Shown: positions 36,074-45,616, numbered from the stretch's first letter. The stretch: DNA of 64,000 nt from an uncultured Pelagibacteraceae bacterium (GCA_902609685.1 CACLSR010000003.1:56001-120000); one strand, 5' to 3'. Notes: generated by a model from the letters alone, not told the origin. A program made the numbers and translations.

Positions 36074-37795
36074 TTATTTAATTTTTAACAATTTATTGTT
36101 CTCTATTTTGAAAATGTGATCAGCGTTTTTTAAATTTTCCATTTTATGTGTAATTAAAAATATTGTTTTATCATTTTTAAATGATTCAATTTCATTAATT
36201 ATTTTTTTTTCAGTATCTCCATCCAAAGCGCTGGTTGGCTCATCTAAAACTAATAATTTAGGGTTTCTGTATAAAGCTCTAGCAATACCAATTCTTTGTT
36301 TTTCACCTCCTGAAATTTTAACACCCCTCTCGCCAACTATTTGATTTATCTTATTTGGTAACTTGCTAACAAAATTTTCTAGAGAAGAGTATTTTATTGT
36401 TTCAATAATATTTTTTTCTGAAATATCTTTTTCATCAATCCCAAATGCAATATTATTTTTTATTGTATCATCTAAGAGGAATATGTTTTGAGGAACATAA
36501 CCAATTAAATTTTGATATGACCTGGGGTTTTTAAAAATATTTTCATCGTCTGAAAGTATTTGACCGGAAATTGGTTTATATAAACCTAATAATAGATTAC
36601 ATAATGTACTTTTTCCACTTCCTGTCTCACCTATTAATCCTATAAAGCTATTTTTCTTTATTTCAAAATTTACATTCCGCAAAATATTTTTTTTTGAATA
36701 ATTAAAACTCACATTGACAAAATTTATCTTTTTATCAAAGTCAATTATCAAATTATTAGAGGAAGTTTGTTCAATCATATTCTCCCGATCCTCAAAATAC
36801 ATTTCTTGATTTAGTGTTTGAACAGATTTGGACGCATATTGTAAGTAATTAATTGCGGTAACAGTCTTATTTATTGATGGAATAATCTTTATTATCGCTA
36901 ACAAATATACTCCAATTAAAGCAGTTATTTTTGAATAATCAAATCCTTGAAAAACTAATAAAATTATAAAAAAAATTATTGAAATTATCACAAACATTTC
37001 AACTAAAATTTTTTGAAGTTTATTAATAAATGTAAATTTAATAATAAAACTTTTTATATTTTCTATGAGTTTATGAAAATTTTTTACGAAATATTCTCTA
37101 TTGTTAAAAACAATTATTTCTTTAATTCCATTAAAAGATTGTTGTAGAGTTTTTTGTCTAACTGCATCTATCTCAACCCTGTCACCACCAAGTTTTTTTG
37201 TTCTTTTTTTTAAAATTGTATATGTCGAATATAAGAAAAAAAAAGAGAATGAAAATAATACAGCTGAAATAACAGGATTTAAAAAAAATATAAATCCAAA
37301 TAAAATTATTAATAAAATACTTTCAACTATAATTGTAATTAAAGAACTTAAGCTATTTTCAAAAATATCAGTTTCTACAGTTAAATTTGATACTAATTTT
37401 GACGAATTTTTATTTACATGAAAATTATAGTTTTTAAAAATATAGTTTTTAAATAAATTATTAATTACATTCGCTTTTGCTTGAAAAACAAACTTACTTT
37501 CATACCAGTAAAAAAATACAAGATAAAAGTTTTTAATTAAAAAAATAAAAAATAACATGCTTACAAATAAAAATATTGGATTTATTTTTGTTAAGCTTGT
37601 GATTTTTAAATTTTCAAAATATTGGCTCATCCCTATTACTTTCTCTCCAGAAACAAATTCAATTATTGGGATAAAAGCTGCTAAACCAATACTTTCTAAT
37701 ATTGCTGCTATAAAAGTAAGTAAAACCAATATTTTTACTTTTTTTCTATCTTTTTTATCTAAAAGAAAAATTATGTTTTTAAGAATTTTTGACAT
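36074..37795 (-). CDS. PglK-like ABC exporter (permease-ATPase)
   Basis: 573-aa half-transporter, likely flipping lipid-linked glycans. N-terminus ILKNIIFLLDKKDRKKVKILVLLTFIAAILESIGLAAFIPIIEF resembles PglK/WlaB flippases; about six helices. ATPase domain from about 340: Walker A GLIGETGSGKSTL, Q-loop IGYVPQNIFL, signature KISGGEKQRIGIARAL, Walker B LLVLDEPTSALD, H-loop ITHKM. Last gene of the marR-pse operon; start touches the previous stop. Confidence 0.9.
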   Translation of the reverse strand: MSKILKNIIFLLDKKDRKKVKILVLLTFIAAILESIGLAAFIPIIEFVSGEKVIGMSQYFENLKITSLTKINPIFLFVSMLFFIFLIKNFYLVFFYWYESKFVFQAKANVINNLFKNYIFKNYNFHVNKNSSKLVSNLTVETDIFENSLSSLITIIVESILLIILFGFIFFLNPVISAVLFSFSFFFLYSTYTILKKRTKKLGGDRVEIDAVRQKTLQQSFNGIKEIIVFNNREYFVKNFHKLIENIKSFIIKFTFINKLQKILVEMFVIISIIFFIILLVFQGFDYSKITALIGVYLLAIIKIIPSINKTVTAINYLQYASKSVQTLNQEMYFEDRENMIEQTSSNNLIIDFDKKINFVNVSFNYSKKNILRNVNFEIKKNSFIGLIGETGSGKSTLCNLLLGLYKPISGQILSDDENIFKNPRSYQNLIGYVPQNIFLLDDTIKNNIAFGIDEKDISEKNIIETIKYSSLENFVSKLPNKINQIVGERGVKISGGEKQRIGIARALYRNPKLLVLDEPTSALDGDTEKKIINEIESFKNDKTIFLITHKMENLKNADHIFKIENNKLLKIK

Positions 37796-39255
37796 TATTT
37801 TATTTTTTTATAATAATTAAAAACTCGACTACTCACTTTATCACTTTTTAAACAGTATTTATCCTTATTAAATTTTTTTTTAGTTTTATAAAATAAACTT
37901 TTTTCAATTAAATTTTTAAAATCAGCAAAAGACTTAATCCTAATATTTTTCAAATTGTTTAATTTATAGAAAAAGTTTTTTGAACCATTTCCAGGATCAA
38001 TAAAAAAACCTTGTTTACCCATGCTAATAGCTTCAAGAATTGTTGTAGAAGCAAAAGAGAAAATTATTTCACTTTTGAAAATATATCCATAACTATAATT
38101 ATTAGAATTAGGCTTGATTTTTGTAATAATATTGGAACCATTAAAAAACTTTTTTTCATATTCATTTTGTTTTAAATTTGCATGGTGTTTCACCATTACT
38201 TTTAGTTTTGGGTAAAGTTTTGATATGTCTTTTATCCATTTTCTAGATATTAATTCATGATTTTCAAAATTTAGATTGTTGAGATATAACCAAGTATTTG
38301 GATTTAAGCCCATGATTAGGATATCATTTTTACGGACTTTTTTAAGGTCTTTCTTTTTTCGGTACCAGTCATGTTCTAAAAAAAAGGAACCTATAGGATA
38401 ACTTCTGTCTACCCTGCCACCAAATTCTCTTAATCTTTTGATTGAAAATTTTTCATCAGCTAATGAAAAAAAAGTATCAATATCTACAAAAAAGCTTATA
38501 CAAGTTTCTACTATATTTTTTTGTGGGGTTGTTGTTACTTTGCCTCCAAATTTTTTAAAGTAATAATTTCTAATACTACACGTATTATAAAATCTATCCT
38601 CCATAAAATATTTTGCCCTATTATTATAAAAAATAGAAAAATTTTTTATTATTGAGTAAAACAATATATTGTAGAAATAAATGTAATTAAAATTTTTACA
38701 AAGAGATTTTATATAAATTGCTATAAAAAGAAAAAATAAAGTCATTTTTTTTCCTTTTATTGCCTTTTCATTTATGCGTTGATATTTTCTTAGTTTTAAA
38801 AAATTTACCTCGTTACTTTTTTTATTAAGATCTATATTTGAAATTACCAATGATGAAGAAAATTTTTCAATTAGTTTTTCATATCTTTCGTAGGATCTCT
38901 TATCTCCTATACCATTAATTATAAAATCATATTTTTTTTTAACATCATTTTTTTTTGAAAAAAATAAAATGAGAAATAATACTAAGCTTTTTACAGTCTC
39001 AAGAAGAATATAAAAAATAAATATCTTATTACTAAACTTTGAAGTATTATAATCAAATGAATCATGAATCAGTTTTCTATATTTTGTTTTTAAAACATTA
39101 TTTGGTATGCCAAAAATTTTCGAAAATCCATTTATCATTTGTTTAGAGGTATCAGTATTTGATAATAAGATGGTTTTTTTATAAATTTTTCTAGAAACTA
39201 AATATGAATTATTATTTTTTTTATCGCTTTTAAATTTCTTAATTATATCTTCCAT
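37795..39255 (-). CDS. Putative GT-B-like surface-sugar transferase
   Basis: 486 aa, lysine-rich, with a hydrophobic N-terminal stretch (FYILLETVKSLVLFLILFFS) and second hydrophobic patch. The C-terminal half has LIMGLNPNTWLYL, MVKHHANLKQNEYE and FKSEIIFSFASTTILEAISMGKQGFFIDPG, in the style of GT-B enzymes or the capsule/LIC12162-type transferases. Not firmly assigned. Overlaps the upstream gene by 17 bp, and pse genes precede it, so it may handle pseudaminic-type sugar. Confidence 0.5.
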   Translation of the reverse strand: MEDIIKKFKSDKKNNNSYLVSRKIYKKTILLSNTDTSKQMINGFSKIFGIPNNVLKTKYRKLIHDSFDYNTSKFSNKIFIFYILLETVKSLVLFLILFFSKKNDVKKKYDFIINGIGDKRSYERYEKLIEKFSSSLVISNIDLNKKSNEVNFLKLRKYQRINEKAIKGKKMTLFFLFIAIYIKSLCKNFNYIYFYNILFYSIIKNFSIFYNNRAKYFMEDRFYNTCSIRNYYFKKFGGKVTTTPQKNIVETCISFFVDIDTFFSLADEKFSIKRLREFGGRVDRSYPIGSFFLEHDWYRKKKDLKKVRKNDILIMGLNPNTWLYLNNLNFENHELISRKWIKDISKLYPKLKVMVKHHANLKQNEYEKKFFNGSNIITKIKPNSNNYSYGYIFKSEIIFSFASTTILEAISMGKQGFFIDPGNGSKNFFYKLNNLKNIRIKSFADFKNLIEKSLFYKTKKKFNKDKYCLKSDKVSSRVFNYYKKIK

Positions 39256-41008
39256 TTATAATTTCTTCCATTAATTTAGAAATTTCATTTATTCCTTTTT
39301 GTGGCGCTGTTTTTGAATATTTTTCACAAAATTTATTTCTTGCCATTTCAACATTTTTATCATGCCACCATTTTTCAATGTTGGAATAAACCTTATTTAT
39401 ATGATTTGATAGTTCCACATCTTTGGTAAAAATAATTTTTGCTTCTATCAATTCCTCATAATCTTTTCTCACCTCATCTCTTATCCAATTGAGATTTTCC
39501 AGGAAACAAACAGTAGGTTTTTTAATTGCCAGACTTTCTAGAAAAGCTGTTCCATCGCCAATGTGAATTAGGATTCTAGAGTCATCAATTAGCTCTTGAT
39601 TAATCCTAGATCTTTTAATATCAAATTTATTATTCTTAAATATTATTTCTTTTAATATTTTTTCCTCAAGATATCTTGATTGCTCACCTAGATTATATAA
39701 TTTTAAAACTGACTTTTTTTTTAAATTATCGTTTACACTATTCATAATTTTTTCTAAAAAAATACTATCTCTTATTATTTTACCATACTCATCAAAAGGT
39801 CTTTTTCTATTCGGTGACATTTTTGGTCCAAAAAATAAAATTTTCTCTCCTATTTTATTATCAATATCAATATCGAGATTTTTTGTATTAAAAAACGATA
39901 TACACTTTTTATTTTTTGGATTGCCCCAAGAAATAAATCTGTCACAATTATAAAATCCACTATCGACTATAGTATTTTTTCCTGTGAAATAATTTGAGCC
40001 ATGTTGATGTAAAATATATTTTGCTTTTTTTTCAGTTTTAGTAGCTAAATAAATTTGGAAAATTTCATTACCATGATACCCAAATGAAGTAAAAATATAT
40101 TTTGGATTTTTTGGCCAGTTTTTTTTTTCCATTTCTGAGATTAAGTAATCAAAATTTTCAATAATATCGGTAGGTAAAAAATATTTTAAATTTTCTCTTA
40201 CAAAACTTTCGTATTCAGAGATATTTTCTTTTTCAAAATTTAATTTTTCTCTTAATTTGATATTGATTTCTTTTTTAATACAATAGTTTTCTGACAAAAT
40301 TGTAGGAAATTGTTTTAAAGAAAAAAAAAGGTATAAAAGATCCTTTAATCTTAAATCAAATTGATAAATGAAAAAATCCCTTTTTACTAAATTAAAGTTA
40401 TTTAATTTATTTAAAAAAGAAATAACGAAATATTTTAAGTTTTTTTTATTTTTTTTTTGTATATTTTTTTTTTTTATAATTTTTAATTTTTCAATTTTGT
40501 GTGGATTACTATCATTTAAGAATTCATATAGAATAGTGTATAAGACTGTATTCCATTGATTTATGTCATTTGAGGCTTTATCCGTTAAGTCATTAACATT
40601 GTTACTTGCTAAATCTGATTTTGTATAATCAACCAAAATAATTTTTTCGATTTCTTTAACAGTCAAAACCTTTTTAATACTAATATATCTTTCATGAACT
40701 ATACCTAAAAAAAGTTTTGTCCATGGCCCTATCAATATTTCCCAAAATTTTTTTGAAAAATTTTTTTTATGTAATTTATTTAAAAGAATTGTAAAATCAT
40801 CAATCAGGGCAAAGTATAAATTATTTATTTCACTTAAATCCTCCTTTATTTCTTTATCATTTCTTTCCTTACAGTTAATTATCTTAAAGTCATCTAAGTT
40901 TTGAAAAGACTGGTTTTTTTTTTCAAGGCACCAATAACCCATATAATATAAATTTTCATTTTTTGGCCAATTAATCTCTTCAGAATCGCAGACTAATGTA
41001 TATTTCAT
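39239..41008 (-). CDS. LIC12162-family putative transferase
   Basis: 589 aa. N-terminus MKYTLVCDSEEINWPKNENL then YYMGYWCLE matches the LIC12162 family start (x-LVTT...TWP...LFLGEWC). C-terminal half has FTSFGYHGNEIFQIYLA, YILHQHGSNYFTG, KILFFGPKMSPNRKRPF and ILIHIGDGTAFLESLAIKKPTVCF, which look like a GT-B donor site. Family found in nonulosonate/LPS clusters. Directly downstream of pseI (12 bp). A 12-base T tract lies at 40464-40475. Confidence 0.6.
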   Translation of the reverse strand: MKYTLVCDSEEINWPKNENLYYMGYWCLEKKNQSFQNLDDFKIINCKERNDKEIKEDLSEINNLYFALIDDFTILLNKLHKKNFSKKFWEILIGPWTKLFLGIVHERYISIKKVLTVKEIEKIILVDYTKSDLASNNVNDLTDKASNDINQWNTVLYTILYEFLNDSNPHKIEKLKIIKKKNIQKKNKKNLKYFVISFLNKLNNFNLVKRDFFIYQFDLRLKDLLYLFFSLKQFPTILSENYCIKKEINIKLREKLNFEKENISEYESFVRENLKYFLPTDIIENFDYLISEMEKKNWPKNPKYIFTSFGYHGNEIFQIYLATKTEKKAKYILHQHGSNYFTGKNTIVDSGFYNCDRFISWGNPKNKKCISFFNTKNLDIDIDNKIGEKILFFGPKMSPNRKRPFDEYGKIIRDSIFLEKIMNSVNDNLKKKSVLKLYNLGEQSRYLEEKILKEIIFKNNKFDIKRSRINQELIDDSRILIHIGDGTAFLESLAIKKPTVCFLENLNWIRDEVRKDYEELIEAKIIFTKDVELSNHINKVYSNIEKWWHDKNVEMARNKFCEKYSKTAPQKGINEISKLMEEIINGRYN

Positions 41009-41020
41009 TTTATTTATAAA

Positions 41021-42061
41021 TTAAAAAAATTTAATTTTTACCTTTTTAAAAATTTTTCTAGTCAAGGGAATTCCCTCATTTATATTTTGTGGAGATCTTT
41101 TTTTTAAAATTTTGTCAAAATTAATTGGTGATAAACCATATCCGGGTCTAATACTCTTGATGTTATTTGTAGTGAACTGCTCACCTTTTTTAATATTCTT
41201 AATAACAAATATAGATCTTCTAAATTTTTTACTTCTATTCTCACTTTTTGATCTACTGAAATAATCCTTTCCAATAAGGTTTTTCGCTAAATTAATCTTT
41301 GTTGAAAATTTCTTTATTTCTCTCCCCTTTAATGAAAATTTTATATCTAAGCCTTTTTTTTGTCCACCAAGTGCAATGTGCTTTTCTACAATTTGGGCTC
41401 CAGCTGAAACTGCTGAAAAAGCAACTAAATCATTTTGACTATGATCAGAAAAACCAATAGTGCAATTGAATTTTTTTTTCAAAATTTTAATATTATTTAA
41501 GTTAAAATCAGAATTTTTTGATGGATAATTGCTAACACAATATAAAAGAGCAATATTTCTTGCTCCATTTTTTTTTGCAAAATTGTAAGCTATTTCAATT
41601 TCTTTAAGGTTTGCCATACCCGTTGATATAATTATTGGTTTTTTTGTCATCGCAACTTTTTTTATCAATGGAAGATCCTGCATTTCAAAAGATGCAATTT
41701 TATAAATTGGACATTCTAATGACTCTAAAAAATCTACCGCTGTCTCATCGAAAGGTGTGCTAAAACATTTGATCCCAATTGTTTTTGCATAATTAAAAAG
41801 ATCTTTATGCCATTCATAAGGTGTCTGGGCTTTTTTATAGAGATCCCATAAATTATTTCCTTTCCATAATCCTTCCTTGATTTTAAAATACTTATTGTCA
41901 CTATTGATTGTCATTGTTTCAGGTTTAAACGTTTGAAGTTTTACTGCATCAGCTCCTGAATCTTTTGCAAGTTTAATTAATTTTTTTGCTCTAAGATAAC
42001 TCCCATTATGATTTGCCGAGATTTCTGCTACAAAAAATGGGAATTTAAATACCTTAGCCAT
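41021..42061 (-). CDS. pseI: Pseudaminic acid synthase
   Basis: NeuB family: condenses phosphoenolpyruvate with a 6-deoxy-diacetamido-altrose to give pseudaminic acid. FFVAEISANHNGSYLRAKKL, ADAVKLQTFKPETMTI, LWDLYKKAQTPYEWHKDLF and CFSTPFDETAVDFLE (PseI type), IISTGMANL, TIGFSDHS, VEKHIALG; C-terminal SAF domain (IKKGEQFTTNNIKSIRPG). 346 aa. One base after pseC. Confidence 0.92.
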   Translation of the reverse strand: MAKVFKFPFFVAEISANHNGSYLRAKKLIKLAKDSGADAVKLQTFKPETMTINSDNKYFKIKEGLWKGNNLWDLYKKAQTPYEWHKDLFNYAKTIGIKCFSTPFDETAVDFLESLECPIYKIASFEMQDLPLIKKVAMTKKPIIISTGMANLKEIEIAYNFAKKNGARNIALLYCVSNYPSKNSDFNLNNIKILKKKFNCTIGFSDHSQNDLVAFSAVSAGAQIVEKHIALGGQKKGLDIKFSLKGREIKKFSTKINLAKNLIGKDYFSRSKSENRSKKFRRSIFVIKNIKKGEQFTTNNIKSIRPGYGLSPINFDKILKKRSPQNINEGIPLTRKIFKKVKIKFF

Positions 42062-43213
42062 TTATTTAATTATCTTTTTTATATGATGCACAATGTGTTC
42101 CTGTTCTTTATCCTTTAAATCATAAAAAATTGGAATAGATAAAGCTTTGTTATAAAAATTTTCAGTATTATTTAATTTATTATTCAATTTTTTTTTTTTA
42201 TAAAATGGATGTTGTGTAATAGGAATATAGTGGACTTGAGTATTTATACCTGCCTTTCGCAATTTTTTCATTACATCAGACCTAGAAATATTTATTTTTT
42301 TAAAATCAATGAGCAAAATATATAAATGATTGCTACTATTTTCCCTTTTATTTATTTGTAGCGGAGTTGCATTTGTTAAATCTGAAAATTTATTATCGTA
42401 AAATTTAGCAATTTTTTTTCTTTTAACTAAAAATTTATTAATTTTTTTTAATTGAGAAATCCCAAGGGCACACTGAATATCAGTTGACCTGTAATGATAT
42501 CCAAGCTCTTGCATCTCATAGTACCAAGGCTGATTTTTTTGGCTTTTTATAAAAAAATTTTTTTCAATTTTTTCTATTCCATGGCTTCTCAATTTAATCA
42601 ACCTATCATAAATTTTTTTATTATTTGTTGTTATGCAACCTCCCTCACCTGTCGCTATAGATTTGACAGGGTGGAAAGAAAAAACCGTCATATCTGAATA
42701 TTTACATGATCCTACTCTATTTTTTTTGTCGTACTTTGCACCAAAAGAGTGAGCCGCATCTTCATAAATAGTAATATTTTTTTTCTTTGCTAACCTACGT
42801 ATTGAGATCATATCACAAGGAAGACCTCCAAAATGAACAGGTGAAATAGAATTAATTTTAAACTTATTTAAAATCGTTCTTACGCTTTCAATTGAAATAT
42901 TTCCAGTCTCTTCTTCAATATCAGCAAAAGCTACATCCCCTCCAGTGAACAATGAAGAGTTTGCGGTAGAAACAAAAGAAATTGGTGAAGTAAGTAATTT
43001 TTTTCCTTTTGTATTTTCAGAAATAATTGAGGCTAAATGCAGACCTGCCGTACAACTTGACACTACAACTGCATATTTGGAACCAACAAACTTTGATATT
43101 AAACCTTCAAATTTTTTAATTAATGGGCCTTGAGTAAGAAAATTACTTTTTAAAACTTTATTGACTGCTAAAAGATCATCTTTATCAATATGATGTCTTC
43201 CGTAAGGTATCAT
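42062..43213 (-). CDS. pseC: PseC aminotransferase
   Basis: UDP-4-amino-4,6-dideoxy-N-acetyl-beta-L-altrosamine transaminase of the DegT/DnrJ family. MIPYGRHHIDKDDLLAVNKV, LTQGPLIKKFE, SSCTAGLHLA, YEDAAHSFGAKY and the PLP lysine Lys184 in FSFHPVKSIATGEGG; WYYEMQELGYHYRSTDIQ is typical. 383 aa. Follows pseB by 6 bp. Confidence 0.93.
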   Translation of the reverse strand: MIPYGRHHIDKDDLLAVNKVLKSNFLTQGPLIKKFEGLISKFVGSKYAVVVSSCTAGLHLASIISENTKGKKLLTSPISFVSTANSSLFTGGDVAFADIEEETGNISIESVRTILNKFKINSISPVHFGGLPCDMISIRRLAKKKNITIYEDAAHSFGAKYDKKNRVGSCKYSDMTVFSFHPVKSIATGEGGCITTNNKKIYDRLIKLRSHGIEKIEKNFFIKSQKNQPWYYEMQELGYHYRSTDIQCALGISQLKKINKFLVKRKKIAKFYDNKFSDLTNATPLQINKRENSSNHLYILLIDFKKINISRSDVMKKLRKAGINTQVHYIPITQHPFYKKKKLNNKLNNTENFYNKALSIPIFYDLKDKEQEHIVHHIKKIIK

Positions 43214-43219
43214 ATAAAT

Positions 43220-44218
43220 TTAAAAACCCTCTTTTTTGTTAATTTTTTTTATTTTGTCTATGTTTAAGAAAGATGGATTTTTATCCGATGTATATTCAAA
43301 ATTTTCTTTAACTTTTTTACCCTTTTCGCCAAGATTGTTTTTTGAATAATTAACTTTCTTTTCAAACTTAATACTTGGAGATATTATATAATAATTTTTA
43401 TAATCGAGCGTTAAATGTGACTCGTTAGCTGATATCATTTTTTCATGTAGTTTTTCACCTGATCTAATTCCAACTATTTTGTTAATTTTTTTTTTATCCA
43501 TAGCTTTTGCTAGATCAACTATCTTAATAGATGGAATTTTTGGAATAAAAATTTCGCCTCCAACCATTCTTGGAAAACAAGAGAATACAAAATTTACCGC
43601 TTCATCAAGCGTAATCCAGAATCTCGTCATTCTATTATCAGTAATTGGAAAATATTTTGAGCCACTTTTTTTTAATTGATCAAATATTTGAACAACTGAC
43701 CCTCTTGATCCCACAACGTTTCCATATCTAACAATTGAGAATCTTATTTTCTTTTTTCCAACAATATTATTTGCAGAGCTAAAAATTTTATCCGAGGTTA
43801 GTTTGGTTGCTCCATAAAGATTAACCGGATCAGATGCTTTATCAGTTGATAGTGCTATAGTTTTTTTAACGTTATTTCTTAACGCAGCTTTGACTACGTT
43901 TTCTGCCCCATTGACATTAGTTTTAATACACTCCATTGGATTATATTCTGCTGCATCTACTTGTTTTAAAGCAGCTGCATGCACAACATAATCCACTCCT
44001 TCCATTGCTAATTCGAGCCTGTTACAATCTCTCACATCGCCAATGAAAAATCTAATACTTGGATGACGTATTTTTTTTGCCATTAGGGATTGTTTTAGTT
44101 CATCCCTTGAATATATGATTAATCTTTTTGGATTGTACTTCTTTAATATTTTTTCAACAAATAGCGAACCGAATGATCCTGTGCCACCTGTTATTAAAAT
44201 ATTTTTATTATTAAACAT
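43220..44218 (-). CDS. pseB: UDP-GlcNAc 4,6-dehydratase (inverting)
   Basis: First pseudaminate enzyme. ILITGGTGSFGSLFVEKIL, IIYSRDELKQSLM, FFIGDVRDCNRLELAMEGVD, AALKQVDAAEYNPMECIKTN, ALSTDKASDPVNLYGATKL (Asp/Lys/Tyr region) and MTRFWITLDEAV. 332 aa. Five bp after the regulator gene, so placed under the same autoregulated promoter. Confidence 0.95.
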   Translation of the reverse strand: MFNNKNILITGGTGSFGSLFVEKILKKYNPKRLIIYSRDELKQSLMAKKIRHPSIRFFIGDVRDCNRLELAMEGVDYVVHAAALKQVDAAEYNPMECIKTNVNGAENVVKAALRNNVKKTIALSTDKASDPVNLYGATKLTSDKIFSSANNIVGKKKIRFSIVRYGNVVGSRGSVVQIFDQLKKSGSKYFPITDNRMTRFWITLDEAVNFVFSCFPRMVGGEIFIPKIPSIKIVDLAKAMDKKKINKIVGIRSGEKLHEKMISANESHLTLDYKNYYIISPSIKFEKKVNYSKNNLGEKGKKVKENFEYTSDKNPSFLNIDKIKKINKKEGF

Positions 44219-44223
44219 TAATT

Positions 44224-44523
44224 TTATTTTATGTTTCTTTTTAATTCCTCATATTCTTTCATTTTTCTTTTCATAAAATTTAATGTAAGTTTAGTTTTCT
44301 CTTTAATTCCTGATGGGGTGAGAATATAGAAATAATTAGATTTATTCGGGTTTTTTTGGAAATTATTAATCTTCACCAAACCTTTATCTTTTAATGCTTT
44401 TAAACAGTAGTTTAGTTTACCTAAGCTAAAACCTAATTCACCTGCAAGTTTTCTCTGGGAATATTTAGGATTTTTATCAATCTTAATGAGTAAATCTAAA
44501 AAATCTTGGTCATCTTTTTTCAT
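44224..44523 (-). CDS. MarR-family EPS-associated transcriptional regulator
   Basis: 99 aa with one winged-helix domain: YSQRKLAGELGFSLGKLNYCLKALKDKGLVKI at 21-52, wing KNPNKSNYFYILTPSGI and a C-terminal helix LTLNFMKRKMKEYEELKRNI for dimerisation. This order and length match the MarR EPS-associated family (TIGR04176), met beside exopolysaccharide clusters. First gene of the pseB-pseC-pseI-exporter operon. Operator copy 3 lies exactly in its promoter spacer, which indicates autoregulation, most simply repression. Confidence 0.88.
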   Translation of the reverse strand: MKKDDQDFLDLLIKIDKNPKYSQRKLAGELGFSLGKLNYCLKALKDKGLVKINNFQKNPNKSNYFYILTPSGIKEKTKLTLNFMKRKMKEYEELKRNIK

Positions 44524-44528
44524 AATTA

Positions 44529-44557
44529 AATTTATCGTTCAAAATTTGAACAGTCAA
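44529..44557 (-). promoter_or_regulatory. marR-EPS promoter with operator copy 3 in the spacer
   Basis: Minus strand: -35 TTGACT (44557-44552), then the palindrome (44551-44537, GTTCAAAATTTGAAC on the plus strand) plus GA as a 17-bp spacer, then -10 TAAATT (44534-44529). The ATG of the regulator begins 5 bp after the -10, so the message is about leaderless. A bound protein here would cover the whole core promoter. Confidence 0.8.
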
Positions 44558-44581
44558 GTATTATTGCTTTTTTTTGAAAAT

Positions 44582-44818
44582 TTAAAAATCTACTTTATAT
44601 TTCTTTAATATATCCATTCCTTTTTTGAAGGAACTAAAATCAATAATATCGTCTGTCTCTAAGGTAATTTTAAAACTTTCCTCTAATCCAGACATCAATG
44701 TCATATGTCCAATCGAATCCCACTCTGGTATATCATTATATTTTAATTCTTCACTAAAATCATCTTTGAGAGCAAGGGAATTTACAAATACTTCTTTATA
44801 TCTTTCTTTGTTATTCAT
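44582..44818 (-). CDS. Acyl carrier protein
   Basis: 78 aa, acidic. DIPEWDSIGHMTLMSGLEE carries the phosphopantetheine serine in DSIGHM (family DSL/DSI), followed by FKITLETDDIIDFSSFKKG. A pathway-specific ACP rather than the housekeeping AcpP. Twelve bp after a PhyH-type dioxygenase; probably carries the acyl group for the FabZ/LuxE/LuxC-like enzymes of this region. Confidence 0.85.
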   Translation of the reverse strand: MNNKERYKEVFVNSLALKDDFSEELKYNDIPEWDSIGHMTLMSGLEESFKITLETDDIIDFSSFKKGMDILKKYKVDF

Positions 44819-44830
44819 ATTGATAAAAAA

Positions 44831-45616
44831 TTAATCTGTAATTTTATTATAATCGATACCAGTAAAAGGAATTTTCAAAGGAGCCTTGGGATCTCTAAGA
44901 AATGGTATCTTTTGAAGTGGATTAAATCTTTCACAAACAGTAATTCTTACTGAATCTTTAGTCTTATTAGGATAACCACAATGTAAACATGATGAGATCA
45001 TTAAAACTGCTGAGCCAGCATTGACTTCGAGTTCTTTACGTTTAAACTTCGATGATATTTCTTTACTTACATGCGTATATTGTTTTGTCCATCCTTTGTT
45101 GCCATCAGGATGATCAAGAGTATGATCAAAATATCCATGCTTATGCGAATTTTCATAAACAGCTAAACCACCATTATTTTTATTTGTGTCATATAAAGGA
45201 GCCCAAAATAGCAAGCTATCAACAGATAATTGAGATGTTTCTTGATGAGGTTCAAGTAAGTGAATGTTCTCGTCATCGTATACACCAATACATGGTCTAC
45301 CCGAATATATTACTTTTGAGTTAAAATATTGTTTTACAATACTCACTAGAGAGGGTGAATGTAATTTTTGCAATAAATTTATATCTCTACCAGCAATATC
45401 ATACCAATTTCCTTTTAACTTTCGATCGAAGTTTCTAACTTGATAATATTTTTTTTGTAAGTCAGTTTCGCCATTAGGTTGGATATAGTTAAGTGCATCT
45501 AGTAGAGAGTCTCTCATTTTTTTTAGATCATCTTGGTTAAAACAATTTTCCAAGATACAAAAACCCTTCTCTTTTATTTCATTAATAATTTCAGTGTTTG
45601 TTTTTTTTAATTTCAT
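44831..45616 (-). CDS. Phytanoyl-CoA dioxygenase (PhyH) family protein
   Basis: Fe(II)/2-oxoglutarate oxygenase fold, 261 aa from the ATG at 45616 (MKLKKTNTEI). GFCILENCFNQDDLKKMRDSL, metal pair LLEPHQETSQLS (HxE here, where PhyH normally has HxD), distal His in SSCLHCGYPN and the oxoglutarate Arg in DSVRITVCERF. The TTG-started longer frame (45655) would run into the promoter and operator, so 45616 is preferred. Probably hydroxylates an ACP- or sugar-bound substrate. Confidence 0.8.
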   Translation of the reverse strand: MKLKKTNTEIINEIKEKGFCILENCFNQDDLKKMRDSLLDALNYIQPNGETDLQKKYYQVRNFDRKLKGNWYDIAGRDINLLQKLHSPSLVSIVKQYFNSKVIYSGRPCIGVYDDENIHLLEPHQETSQLSVDSLLFWAPLYDTNKNNGGLAVYENSHKHGYFDHTLDHPDGNKGWTKQYTHVSKEISSKFKRKELEVNAGSAVLMISSCLHCGYPNKTKDSVRITVCERFNPLQKIPFLRDPKAPLKIPFTGIDYNKITD

